A stretch of 64,000 bases of DNA, taken from assembly GCA_905250885.1 (NCBI GenBank), contig CAJNOQ010000076.1, forward strand, positions 17,604 to 81,603, in the 5' to 3' direction. The position numbers and the translations under genes were made by a program. How positions within the stretch are numbered: the first letter of the stretch is position 1; each line of letters opens with the position of its first letter. The DNA comes from Didymodactylos carnosus (Eukaryota; Rotifera; Eurotatoria; Philodinida; Philodinidae). A model generated the notes under the pieces. The model was not told the origin of the DNA. It saw only the letters and a list, made by a program, of their open reading frames with translations, and did no database searches. This document shows positions 50,307 through 62,775 of this stretch, in pieces.

Positions 50307-50906
50307 CGAGAAAAGGTCTCAAGTGTTACTCTCACTTTTCAATGGGACATATCCTAATTTGTAGAGCTCGGTGACCTGATTACGATGGCACAAAGCATTT
50401 TTCCCCATGGCTCTTGAAGACCCGAGTTTCTGAACCACCAGTTTTTCAGGAACTCTAAAAAATAATCGAAACCGTCTTTTAATGAGCCATGATTATAGCC
50501 CGCAAATTTCTAATTAGAATGAAACATCTCCCAGCTCTACATGACCTTTCTTTGCAAAGTTATAGATCTTACAACAAAAGCCCTAAATGTTCATTATCAG
50601 CTCAAAGCTACAGAAATAAGAAGAAATTAATTTCGGGCTCTTCTTGTAAATTCTATAACTTTGCAAAGAAAGATCATGTAGAGGTGGGAGATGTCTCATT
50701 CTGATCAGAAATGTGCGCGCTATAATTATGCCTTGTTAAGAGAAGTTTTGGTAATTTTTTGGAGTTTCTAAAAAACTGGTTTTCCAGAAAATTGGGTCAA
50801 GAGCCATGGGGGAAATTCTTTATGCCATCGTAATGAGCTCGTCGAGCTCTACAAATTAGGATATGTCCCACTGAAAAGTGAGAGTAACACTTGGGATCTT
50901 CTCTCG
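50307..50906. mobile_element. Foldback element E (600 bp, TAA target duplication)
   Basis: Non-autonomous hairpin transposon. It runs from CGAGAAAAGGTCTC at 50307 to GATCTTCTCTCG ending at 50906. TAA lies on both sides (50304-50306 and 50907-50909), a 3-bp target duplication of the TWA type, which is known from PIF/Harbinger elements. The inverted arms cover nearly the whole length. The inner 300 bp or so (about 50,450-50,770) is clearly related to the core of element F, for example CCCAGCTCTACA and CTTTCTTTGCAAAGTTATAGA, while the outer arms differ. There is no coding capacity; the 71-codon frame 50489-50704 is a shadow of the repeat. Confidence 0.92.
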
Positions 50907-51399
50907 TAAGTAAATCGATGATCATTTTCTCATTCCAAGAATTTTGAAAGAATAAACTGGATTATAGAATGTTTTTCTTGTATGTATCACTCAACACTGT
51001 TAATCTATATTCAATATCTGATGAAAGTTTAATTGTTATTTATTTGTAAACTCAGAATGATAATTGATGAAAATAAAATGTCTATTTTTTTCTATTTAAC
51101 GCAAAAGTTAATCATCACTCGCTATCCAAGGTAGATATTTCTATGGCAGCAGATGTATAATTTCTTAGAGTCTTTACTTAATATAGAACCAGACTTTTCT
51201 TTTTGTCATATAATAAATAAAGTTGATGTGCAGTTTCTTTAACATAATGTCAACAAATGTAGTACATAACTCGTACAATTATAAGTCGTTTTTTTCATAA
51301 TTAATTCGACACATTTATACTATTAAAAGTTCGCCTATAAATATAGAACTATTCTTAACTTTTTTTATCTTTATTCTCGGTTTTGTTTAACATAGAGTA

Positions 51400-53294
51400 C
51401 ACTAGGATAGTTGATGATCATGGATACATTATGATCATTACGTTTTGTATTATTCCGTCTTGCGAGCAGACGCGGCCTATTTCCCTGTTAGCAACACATT
51501 CAAAAATTTATGAGAAAATCATGCTTGACAGAGTGAAAAAGTGGGCAGATTCAAATAATATTATTCCTCCTGAGTAGTCCGGTTTTAGGCAAAACTGTCT
51601 GCTTCAAACCAGAATTCTCTCTATGCACCAAGAAATCCAAAACAATTTAGCAGGTAACATCTCAACCCTAGCTGTGTACTTTGATTACAAAAAAGCATAT
51701 GATATGGTGTGGCATGTAGCACTTATAGTTAAGCTCTTCAGATTAGGCATGCCACCGTATCTATTAAAGTTGATTTTATTCTGGCTGCAAGGGAGAAAAG
51801 CCTATGTGGTTTTAAGTGAGTTTACGTCGAAAATTTTTGAGTTACATTAGGGTCTACCTCAAGGTAGCTCACTTACGAGGGAGGTCTACCAACTTATAAA
51901 TCGTTTTCCAGTCAAAACCTAATTGACTATAGGTAATCAACCATACTGATTCCGAATATCATCATGACTGCTGCTGCTAGGTTTTCAAAGATCGGTTTTA
52001 TGGAAAACCAGTTTTTTAGAAACTTTAAAAAATAACCAAAACCTTTTCTTAATGCTGCATGATTGTAGCCCGCACATTTCTGATTAAAATGAGACGTTCC
52101 CCAGCTCTACACGGCCTTTCTTTGCAAAGTTATAGAATTTACAAGAAGCCATAAATGCTTCTTGTCAGCTCAAAGCTACAGAAATAAGAAATTAATGTAG
52201 GCTTTTCTTGTAAATTCTATAAAAAGGTCGTGTGGAGCTGGGGAACGTCTCATTTTAATCAGAAATGTGCGGGCTACAATCATGCAGCATTAAGAAAAGG
52301 TTTTGGTTATTTTTTAAAGTTTCTAAAAAACTGGTTTCCCATAAAACCGATCTTTGAAGACCTAGCAGCAGCAGTCATGATGATATTCGGAATCAGCATG
52401 GTTGATTACCTATAGTCAATTAGGTTTTGACTGGAAAACGATTTATAAGTTGGTGGATCTCCCTCGTTAGTCCATTTCTTTTTATTATCTTTCATTCAGA
52501 TTTAGTGTTAAGAGTTGAAGCAAACGCAGCTCAGATTTTTTGCTGATAATCTAGCAGTCTCAATTTCGCCCCCAGTTAACGTCGATCTGCGTGCAATGTT
52601 AGTTTATTTAAGTAAAGAGGGCTCGAAAGTATGTGAGCGAGTACACGAATGTTCTGTCCTTTGGAAACAACCAATCAATCTCACTAAAACAGTTGGACAG
52701 TTATTTTATTTTCAAGTAATTAAACCGACATTGGAAATTAATTTCTATGGATGGAAGTTAGAATTGGTTTCAGAATTTAAATATCTCAGGTTTATTTTGA
52801 CGAGTAAACTCTCCCTGAAACATACGGTTTTAAAATGCTTACTAAATATAGAAAAATCGTATGTAAAATTGAGATGGTTAAAAAGAAACAGACGGATATC
52901 AACCAATGTGCTACGTCTCTGTTTTTTTGCGTATTCGTTTCCCTTTTTCATTTGGATATTCCCCTTTTTCCCACTACTACCTGGCACTCAACAAGAATTG
53001 TTTTATAGAAAATATCGTGTAGAACTCCGCATTATTCATAGATGTTATTCTGTAGAAAAGGACGATCTTTTTAAAGTAGTAAACGAACCAACTCTGGACG
53101 CTTATGTCAAAAGGTATCTGTCTCGTAGACCGATCTGTCCTCGTTCCTCTTTTATAATGACATATTTTTCTGGGAAAATTTCCAAGAAAGTAAAGTTGGC
53201 AAATATGGTCAACTCTTTCATATGAAACGTGTAAAAAATATGTTAAATAATCATGTTTCTTCTATTGTTAAATGGTTAGATTTTTTAGAGAAGT
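51400..53294 (+). pseudogene. Non-LTR retrotransposon reverse transcriptase, interrupted by foldback element F
   Basis: LINE-type reverse transcriptase in decay, + strand. Motifs in order: TRPISLL near 51469, SGFR just after an in-frame TAG at 51575-51577, the catalytic block FDYKKAYDMVWH, a second in-frame TAG, GLPQGSSL, then element F, then SPFLFII. After that comes FADN at about 52,540, where the second catalytic Asp of the usual xADD is Asn. A C-terminal connection region follows, with a long open stretch 52515-53225 and MLNNHVSSIVKWL after its stop. It lacks an endonuclease, carries two stops and a substituted active site, and is therefore inactive. Element F entered at a TTA, and deleting it with one TTA restores the frame exactly. 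The remnant at 17.2-17.9 kb is a different family or subfamily. Confidence 0.9.
51876..52466. mobile_element. Foldback element F (591 bp, TTA target duplication) inside a reverse transcriptase
   Basis: It runs from CGAGGGAGGTCTACCAAC at 51876 to GATCTCCCTCG ending at 52466. TTA is duplicated at 51873-51875 and 52467-52469. The arms are nearly full length, with a short loop near 52,150-52,190. Its ends follow the same pattern as element E: CGAG, a purine run, then GGTCT on the left and GATCC on the right when both are read inward. Removing 51876-52469 rejoins the host reading frame as GSSLSPFLF, so both insertion point and duplication are certain. Confidence 0.95.
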
Positions 53295-56200
53295 AAGTAA
53301 CCGAGGCTGCCCTTATGTATGTGTCTGTGATATGCTTTTCTTGTTTTATTTTTTGTATTCTACCTGTTTTACAACCTATGTTCATATACAAGTTTAGAAT
53401 GATATTTAAAATTATTACTCTCTGTTGCTGTTGTTGTTCTTTTTTGTTTTCGTAAACTAGGTTCTACTACTCTGTGCTGACGATGTATATGTTTATTTAT
53501 CTATTTTACAAGCGCTCCAGAGCGTAGTAATAAAGATCGCATAATCGAAAAAAATTACGTTTTGTATTCATTTTTTATTAGACGTTAGTATAGGTCAGGT
53601 AATAACGAAGTAATGTCATGACATCAAATAAATAAACAATAACTTTACAGCTGTAAGCTATTCTGTCATTATAGTGTTTTTCAAATCCTAATCTTATTAG
53701 CGTTAGAAACATATACAAAATTTTCCCTAGAACCAAAATTATTTCCAGTAGTAAGTAACAATAATCATCGTGCTGTTTAATTAATCTATTTTTTCGTACG
53801 TGACAGAAAATATGACTAATTCTCTGCTGATTAATCTGTGACTAACACGTATGCACACGCATCCTAAAAAAATAATCAATGAGAAAAACATCATGTAATA
53901 CTCGTCTCTAATGAACTGCCGACAACAAGTGACAAACAAAAGTAGCAACTATCTCATAAGATAGATTATATTTACCATATCGATTTACTTATATTGTACA
54001 AAACACGTCATTATCAATATCATGAGCAATCATCATATTGTCTTTCGAATTTAGTCCAGAAACTTAAAAAGAATTTGAGCTTTTCTAATTTTTTGAGAAG
54101 TACGAGGCGATTTAAATTGCACATGATGCCCTTGTGATACAATTTATGCATTATTTGTAATATTTCAAATACAGTTCATGAATAACTGTATTTTAGACTA
54201 TTGTGATGGCCGCGTACGTTTAGTATGAGTACGATGATACTTTGTCTTCGTATAGTATGATATAATGATACAACATTTACATATCAAACATGAACTTAGA
54301 TTATACACGGTCAATGTTTTTTACGTAAATACTATTAGTAGTGATAATATATGTATACTCGAACTAAAAAACAAAACTGAAATACGTAACAAGAACATAG
54401 AAAAGTTGAGTGTGTCATAACAGGATGCATTTACCGCGAGAGCGAAACCCTCTTCCCAATCTAAAGTTGGGAAAGTTCATTTCATTTCAGCAAACAAGAT
54501 TTCCACTACATCTTGCTACTCTAGTTTCAAATTGTCATTCAGACAAAATTCAATGGAAGTGCAAAGTTATTCGGATGAGAAATAGTTTTACGGTATAAAA
54601 TAACTTTCAGAATAATAATATATTTAATGATAATCATTTTGACATGAAGATCTTTTTAAGACAATCGAACTGAATTTGATTCCTTCCTAGGAGAGAGGAA
54701 AAGATATAGAAACTGTACGAATGGTGTTGATCAATGGCAATTCTTTATTGTTTACTATAGAAAATCATATACAAGAGACCTTATATGTTTATTTAAGTGT
54801 AAAAGTTATTCTAGCGTACGTGAGTGAGAGCATTTATCCAAGGAAATTTGAATAATGCAATTAATTGATGTGTATTATTCAAACGTGGCGCTTCAATGAA
54901 CAACAAGGAAAAATTGGTATCACCGTTAATTTTCGCTTATTAGAAGCATTTCTTACAAATTTTATGACGAATAACTAACTGAGCAAGAATTAATTAATGA
55001 TATACTGTTAATGGCTAAAATATTTCATCACTTCATTACAGATAATGAAAATCTAATATGTTGAAGGAAGAATCTTCCTTATAAAAATTTTCTACAGTTT
55101 ACGGCCGATTTGCTTGAAAAAGTTATAAAATGACATGTAAATGCATTATGATAAAACTCTTATTAGCTCAAAAATGCTCATTCGCATTCCATGAAATAAT
55201 TTGAAGCCACTAACAATCGTTGGAGCGCGTTAAATATGAAAATCATGAAATTCATATTTAACGCGTTCCAACGATTGTTAGTCGCTTCAAATTATGTCAT
55301 GGCTTAGAAACTATAAGTGTGGAAAAAGTGAAATAATGTTGTTTATAAGGTGCTCGTTTCTCACATTTGGTTGAATAGCTGTACACCTGCGGTTAGTTTC
55401 AAATGAATCCAAACACCAGAGACAGGTCTAATTTGTGAACATCTGCAATTACATACTATCTAGGTGTTCAGATATTCTGATATTTAAATGTTTAAATATT
55501 AAGATCTTCAGGTATCTTCTCGTTTTCTTTCAAGATGGCGAATATCAGAGAGGAGCTCACTCTCATCAAATTTTCCAAAAATCATAATTGTGAAAATCCG
55601 ACCCTACCGAAACACTCTAAACACAGTCATCCAAAATGTCTTTCTCAGTTCTTTTTTATTTATTTCTGGCACGCATTTTATCATGAATTGCGTCGATCTT
55701 CTCTAATCAACTGTATGTTCCTCAGAAACGAGGGCAAACCGGCAGAAACCTATCGAAGGATTTCTTTCTTTCTTTACCAACTTGAAACAAAAAAAACTGT
55801 TAAATTACACAGAACTCAAATTTGTACACTTTACTAAAGTGGACATCCTGTTTTGAGAAACGAGTAGCACGAACTGTCAAGGTGCCTCTAAAAAATCGTT
55901 TAAAAACTCATAATAATCTAATTCTTTGGCCAAAGCGATACTTATTCTGAAAGAGGACACTTCAGGCTGTTCAACGATACAGACAACTCGACTTTTCCAG
56001 AGGGAGCCCTCTTAAATAACATTCAACGGCTGTAAAAATGTAATACATGGTTAGCTTTAATTCACTTAATGTTTGAACGCATGATTTAAGTTGGAGAAGA
56101 GGAGGATGAAAAGAAATTTTGTAAAAATGATAGTTACTGATTTATATCTCAAAGTAGATTCCAATTGACAAGATGAAAATACTAAAGACTGATTCTATAA

Positions 56201-56827
56201 ATAAACATTCCAATTGACGAAAGAAAATGATATTGATTTAGTATTATAATGAATTTTGAAAACATTCACAAAAACATTTTGTGAACTTAATATAAACAAT
56301 GGAAACAGATTTTAACCTGTTTATTATTAATTGAATGGAATAAATTTAATAAACAATGGTCAGTTCAAGTCAAAAGACAATGATGTTTTCATCGTTTATC
56401 ATCGTTTTTCACATACGTTAGCTGTCAAATGACAGAAAGGAGAAAAAAAATGTAAGCTATTTTATGTTTCTTTAAAACAAAAGAAAAGGAACAACCAACA
56501 AAAACAATCGATATCTTTAGAAGGTTGAAAGGCAGAAGACGAGTACTGTTCGTTACGAACACAAAAAGAACAAGCAACAAAAATTTATGAGAGTTGCAAA
56601 ACTGTGTGTGTTCGTTGTAAATAAATGGCATCTAGTTATTATTCTATAAGCGTTTTTAAGAGTTATACACTATGTACAATAAACTTATCACAGCGTATAC
56701 GTATTGCAATACGAAAGTCATGGTATAATAATAATAATAAAATTTTTAATATCCTGGAGTGAAACAGTTGAAATTTGGCCTTGTTTATGGTCTTTGAGCT
56801 ATACTATTGATGATATATAATTTAAGA
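53295..56827. other. Gene-free AT-rich stretch with one short palindrome
   Basis: No gene read on either strand. A 114-bp palindrome lies at 55189-55302. The 100-codon frame 55535-55837 (+) has mixed composition but no recognised domain and no splice context, so it is left uncalled. The last 200 bases before 56828 are the 3' flank of the Stum/SPEC3 gene. Confidence 0.45.
55189..55302. repeat. 114-bp palindrome with AACGCGTT-type stem
   Basis: CCATGAAATAATTTGAAG at 55189 returns as CTTCAAATTATGTCATGG ending at 55302. The stem continues inward through TAACAATCGTTGGA and ACGCGTTAAATATGAA to a loop of about 10 bases. Arms differ at only a few positions. Confidence 0.9.
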
Positions 56828-59800
56828 TCACATGGCGTCACGTTCGTTTGAGTCTTCCAGAACAGGCGGTATTCGTGGAGCCATCATTCCACCAATAAAT
56901 GGTTGCATTGGAGTGTCAACACTACTCTGACGTCTGACATAAAATGGCGTGGTTTGTGTATGTGGATTTTTTGATTCTATAATTGAAAATAGAAATAACA
57001 AGTTATTTGTTTAACAAGATGTTTTCGTTTTTCAACGCAAACAATTCAATTAGCTCCTTTAAAGTAAATCTATTTCTACACCCTATCGTTCTTATTAGAT
57101 AAAGATAATGCGCTCGATTTTAGGATAGAGCTAAATAAAACAAGTAAGATAATGTTACTTGTTTAAAATGACTTTACATCTTTCTTCTGGACAGACGGGT
57201 TTTTTAAGCATCTTCTTTGTGTTTTATTTGAAACAGACAGTTCTCATAAAATAATACAAGCGTGCTGCTTTCTTGCATGGAAGATAAAAAGAAATTTACT
57301 CATATGTAAGCAAATACAATCAACAAATATAATATTGAGGAAGTGAGTCTAGAGAGAAGCACACACGTAAGCAGCAATCATTTTTCAAAGTACTAAAATG
57401 TTGATTCAAATATGTGATTCAAGTCTTTTACGTTTCTACCCTATATAAATTTCTTTTATCGGCACTTGTACCGGATTAGTGCACACCAGTGCGGAATGAT
57501 ATAACGATCAAGTGTGCATTGGTGCCAAACTATTAAATTTTTCAGTGCAATATAAATGCCGAGAATATAGTAATAAAATTTTCAAATTTCTCATTAATGT
57601 GCATCAGTGCAAGAAAAATCTATTACGCTGATACCGGTCCACTCATGCTAAATTTTGTTTACAATCACCTTTTTGCTTTGTTAACGACCGCGTATTTAAA
57701 CACTACAGTATACTTTTAGTATTTCGAATGTCGTTTTTGACTTCATCTTTTCCTTCTCATAAGAGAAGTACCATATGATTATGGAATGGCAATATGGAAC
57801 TGATACGTACGTATATCAGCGCCGCACTATAATTAATACAAAATTAAGTAAAAGCAAAAGTAATAAGAAGTAATTACTGATTAGATAAATAACAGTGTCT
57901 CTCTCACATTCTTTTTGGCGATACAGCATTAGGTAATACGGCATCGGCATGCTACACTGAATAATATCGAGGCATCATCGTCTTTAAAGTAAACAATCGG
58001 CATTGTTTGGCATCGTTCGGGCACTGGTGCGCATCGATCTTTGACGATGTCAGTCACACATGGCATGGTATGAGCACCGATGCACATCGCCGATGCCAAT
58101 CATTTTTTTTTTGCGAGCTGCATCGATCTTCTTCTTTTTAGATAGACTCCAAAATTCCGAGAAGAACCTTATCTTATGCAGTTACTTTTTTTTACTGAAA
58201 ACACGAATATATGATTTATTTGATGGAAATATAATTCAAGGACGGAATGAGAATAGATCTGTTCAAAAACTCAGATATCCAGTAAAAAATCTAAATATCT
58301 CAAAGGTAGCATCTTGTTGAAAAACAATATAAGACAATATGATAGGTTATGATCTCAAAAACGCTTGAGTAGTTATCAGAAAAGACGCTTATTATTCGTG
58401 AATAAAACATTTTCACATTAAAAAAGAAGAAGAACATATTATAATTATGTGTGTAGAATTATACGATATCTATTGCTCTTCCTATAAAAAGAAAAGAAAG
58501 ATTAGATATAATTCATTGTGATTATTGATAGAAAATGTCAATCAAATAAAACAAGGACTGCTGCTTGTTTGCGTTCTGTTTACTTCTGTATCTTATCATA
58601 GGAATTGAGATGGGCAGAAACACACTGTTGAACAGAGACATTACTGTCATTTGTTATAAATCAGACAGCATGGAATATTTATCTAATGCTTGTTCATAAA
58701 CATGATATTTACTATCATCAGTAATAGATTGAGAAAAAAATAAAAATAAATTCAATGTCAAGAGTCTTCATTATTTATATAGAATTAAAAAGATTGATAC
58801 TTAGTTCTTAGTTTGTTAAAAATTGTGTAACAATAAACGATAAAGTTGATTTCCGGTTAAGAATTATTCTATACTGTATAGAAAATAAACTATTTTTTCC
58901 TTTTCTTTATAATATTAAATTGATAATAAAATCATTGAAATCAATTGTCTGTCTATTTCATAAACGTATAGCTTCAAGGCTTCTATATACAAGTTATATT
59001 TAAAAAACAATAACAAAGAACAGAATCCATTAGAAAATAAAAATAAAACAAAAACATTTTGTCTAGAGTAACCAGAAAAAATATATTGGAATATCCGTTG
59101 AGAAATTTTAAATTAAAATAAATATCTGCAAGGTATTGTATGTGATAATAATTATTGTGATAAAAAAAAAAAAGAATAAATGTGTGTATATAGTTATTAT
59201 TAGTTATCTAAATAGAGCATGTCCTATACACTCTCATAAGCTGTGTATATTCTTGTGAAATATGTTACTCAAAGATTCTTTGCTTTAGGCATTAGTAATT
59301 ATTTTTATAAAAGAATAAATAATGTTAAAAAAAAAAACCTACAACTTCAGTAGCGTTAAGTTACTTCATAAGTTCATATTTAGCTTGATTATTGTACTTA
59401 TTAACGTATATAGACGATTAATTTAACTATTGAAAAAAGATGTTAGCCGATTGAATATGTCAAAAGTCTGAGTGTCTATCTCTATTTGTTCAAGCGAAAT
59501 TTTTTTTCTTCTCTCAAGTACATTGTAATAACAGCTCATTTTGCCTTCGAGCTCTACATAATAATTAATCATAATTGTATGTGAGTTAGTGATTAGAGCA
59601 AAAATGAATGAAAGTTTTGTTTAAGAAATAAAAGCAAATGACATTTTTTTTTCTTCTTTTTTTTTTTTTTTTTTTAATAATATTCATATTATTCCTGAAA
59701 AGCTAATTTTGAGCTAGAAACGAGTTTGATGATTTAGATGTTCGTAGAAGAAGAAAAAAATAATTATATCTATATCAATTTCTTGATTGATAGTGACATT

Positions 59801-62775
59801 GTTTAACGAACATAAAAAGAACAAAAGCTGATTTACTACAAGTAATCATCATCTATATATAGAAGATAAGAGAAAGGAAATAGAAAATTAGAAGCATATG
59901 CGAAGTGAATGTATATATTCGATAACATTTTTCTTTATATATGACGACAGAAATGTGTTGATAGACAATTCATCCATACTCACCTGCCAATTGTATAAAT
60001 ATTAATCCCCATCGAATAGACCATATCCAACCGACAATAAGAAATATTGTTGCTATTTGTAATATAGCGGCTAAGATATTATAGAAAAATGCCAAAATAT
60101 TCTTCTCATATTCATGTTTACCACAACAAAATACGGTAAAACTTGAAATTAATGTACCTTAAATTAAAAGAAAAAATAAATAAATAAAGATATTTGATCA
60201 AAAACAAATTTTAAAAAAGATGAACTGTCCAATAAAATATTATTTTCTCTAGTAGAAGAGCATATAAAAATGATGGCAACGTATGTGAAAATATAAACAA
60301 TCAACATTCTCTCTTTACATCGTATTATGGTGACAACAATCAACCACAATGAAAATATAAAATTAATGTTCGACAAAAAACCAATAATAAGAAAAACAGC
60401 ATTAATTTCTAGAAACTATTTGCACAACTCATTCAATCATATTATGAAGCTAGTTTAGAGAAAATTTAACTAAACCAAACATTGACAGCAGCGACTTATC
60501 AACAAAATTTTTTGCTCATTATAGTCTAAGTGCTTTTCATGAATCTTTTTGTTTATTTTTGACTCTCTATATATAAATATACGATGAAGATTTGCCACTA
60601 ATAGAATTATTAAGGTCAACATTACTAATTTCTCAAGATAATTAAAAACAAACTTGAGGTGTCAAATTAACGATATAAAACATAAAAAATGTTAAATATA
60701 TCAAGCATATTATTTTAGATTTTTAAATTTTTTATTATTAAAAAAATAAATATTAACAACACATTGTAATAAAACAATTTTAAATTTATTTTAATTTATT
60801 TAGCCTTAAGCTTTTCTCTCTATCATAGATCTTAACCATATTTAATAGAGTATAGATCGATCATTAATTTCCTTTTCTATCGAATATAATTATGAAATAT
60901 TATTCCATAATGGAATGTCAATAAAATATTTTTCTTTTTCGAAATAAATGCGTGTAAATATTTTATATTAATGCATACGTTAGAAATAGACTGAGGCTGT
61001 ACGTATATAATATTAATTTTATCGTTAATAGTCACATTAATTTAATTACAAGAGAAACGGATATGTATCATTATGTGGATAAGAAAAGAACTCGTTTTTT
61101 TTTTTTCGCTTGTTTTTTCATTAATCTCTAGAGTATTTTATTTTTATTTTTTTTTGTCGAGCGAACACCCGACAACGATAGGATAACAAAAACATCTATT
61201 TGTTTACGTGTAGAATAGTACTGATATTAGAATATTTTCTTTCGTTCATAAAAAAAAAAAATAATAAAAACAGACACTAGGCACTTTTTTTTTTTTTTAC
61301 CAATGAAAAGTGATAGCGATATTTAACTCTATCAATTTTAGTATTGCAAAGAGATTAGAAAAAACAGTGGAAATATTAGCAAAATTATTATATATCCCAT
61401 TCTTTTTCTTATTCTATTCAAATATGAAAATATTAGATGAAATCGATCATTTCCGCGATCTGATTTCAGCTATTTTCTATTCTTTAGATCTAATACCCGG
61501 TAGTTTGTGACAAGTGTAATAAAACGGTAATAGCCACGCCCTTCAAGTAAAATAATCATCTAGTCATATCCGATATAATTGTGAGAGAAAGATATACATT
61601 TTAAAGTGTACTAGGATATCGATCGGTAAGTTTTTATTAATATAAGAAAATTTTAATGTTTTTTTTTTTGTATGTTTGTTAGTTAACTAGTAGATTTTGT
61701 CAGACAAAAGCAATAACAATATATTTATTTCTAATTTGACACGCAATATATAAAATTTATAAATGCTTTTATCGCTTCTTCTTAAGACAAACATCGATTC
61801 AATTACATTCTTTTCAATTAAAACTGTGACAATTATTATGTGATTTTTCAATATAAATTGTAGTTATACCTTTTTTTGTTTTCATTCTTTTTTTCTACTC
61901 TACAATAAATTTCATTTATCTTCTTTTTCTTCTCTTTTGTTTTTTGTTGTTTTTAGAAAAACATCAAAGTTTCCAACTGTGTATAGTCAATTAATTGTGT
62001 TTTTTACTTCGCAATCATAGAATTGTTAGTTATTACAGTTGTGCACCACCAACAAAAAAAATAAATAGAAAGTGAGAGAGAGATCAAGTTGCTCGAGTGC
62101 ATGCTTGAGAAGAAAAAAAAGGATTCTCTATTTTTTTTTTCAATAATGTAACGAACGGTGTTATTATCATTTTTTTGAGAACTTAGTGATGTAGAAAATA
62201 CGTGTATGTTCAAAAGGAACTTTGTATTAGAATTGAAAAAGTTAGTCCAGAATATAACTGAATTCCGTTTGGTACAAAAGAATATCCCATTTTTAAAGGA
62301 CATTAAAACACTTCCTGTTAATGAAACAATCATGCTATCTAACGACAGAATGATGTTTTGTTGATCAAACTGAAGAAAGTGACACCTGAAATCGAAACAT
62401 TTAATTCTTAATTTAGTTTAAAATAGTCAAAAACGGAATAAAAGAGTGTACTTTTACCATTAATTACAAATACATTCATCCACACATTTACTCAAAATAT
62501 TTTTTCTTACCTGTTCCGGGTAAAATAATATTGAGTATAAAACAAATAAATGCTAATTGACGTGGCATTGCCGGACAGGCACGTCGAAATGGTCCATGTT
62601 TTACTTTACTGACACTAACTGATGAGCGAACATTGGATGATACTGAAACGTGACTTCGTCGTTGAGTTTTATTTGGTTCAGGTGTTAATGATCGATGATT
62701 TCCTTCAACAACAATATGCTGTTGTGGATTATACTTATTAGAAGTGACGTGATGCGAATCGATAATATCTTTCAT
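56828..62775 (-). CDS. stum: Stum/SPEC3 family membrane protein (3 exons, two multi-kilobase introns)
   Basis: Member of the Stum/SPEC3 family. Drosophila Stum is needed for mechanosensory transduction in proprioceptive neurons, and SPEC3 is a sea urchin protein of ciliated ectoderm. Minus-strand exons 62511-62775, 59984-60157 and 56828-56976 join in phase to about 195 residues. The Ser-rich cytosolic N-terminus of about 70 residues is followed by the family core: RQLAFICFILNIILPGTGTL (first hydrophobic segment with the NxxxPGxGT signature), SSFTVFCCG, then ILAAILQIATIFLIVGWIWS and WGLIFIQLAG (remaining membrane segments). The C-terminal 48 residues are polar, with Arg/Ser runs. The introns of 2.35 and 3.0 kb are the longest certain ones in the window; elsewhere most are 50-230 nt. 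The start is the ATG at 62775. Family assignment is strong; function in this organism is inferred only. Confidence 0.92.
56977..59983 (-). other. Second intron of the Stum/SPEC3 gene
   Basis: A 3.0-kb AT-rich intron. Near 57,460-58,110 it holds a G+C-richer block in which GCATCG, GCACCA and CACTGG-like words recur in both orientations, including CGGCACTTGTACCGG and TACCGGTCCA. This block is probably a decayed mobile element. The remainder is low-complexity A/T sequence. Confidence 0.5.
60158..62510 (-). other. First intron of the Stum/SPEC3 gene
   Basis: A 2.35-kb A/T-rich intron with many homopolymer runs. I see no coding exon, hairpin element or RNA gene in it. Confidence 0.5.

Noticed and set aside
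52745-52987. 80-codon minus-strand frame
   Set aside because: It lies antisense to the reverse-transcriptase C-terminal region and is a shadow of it.
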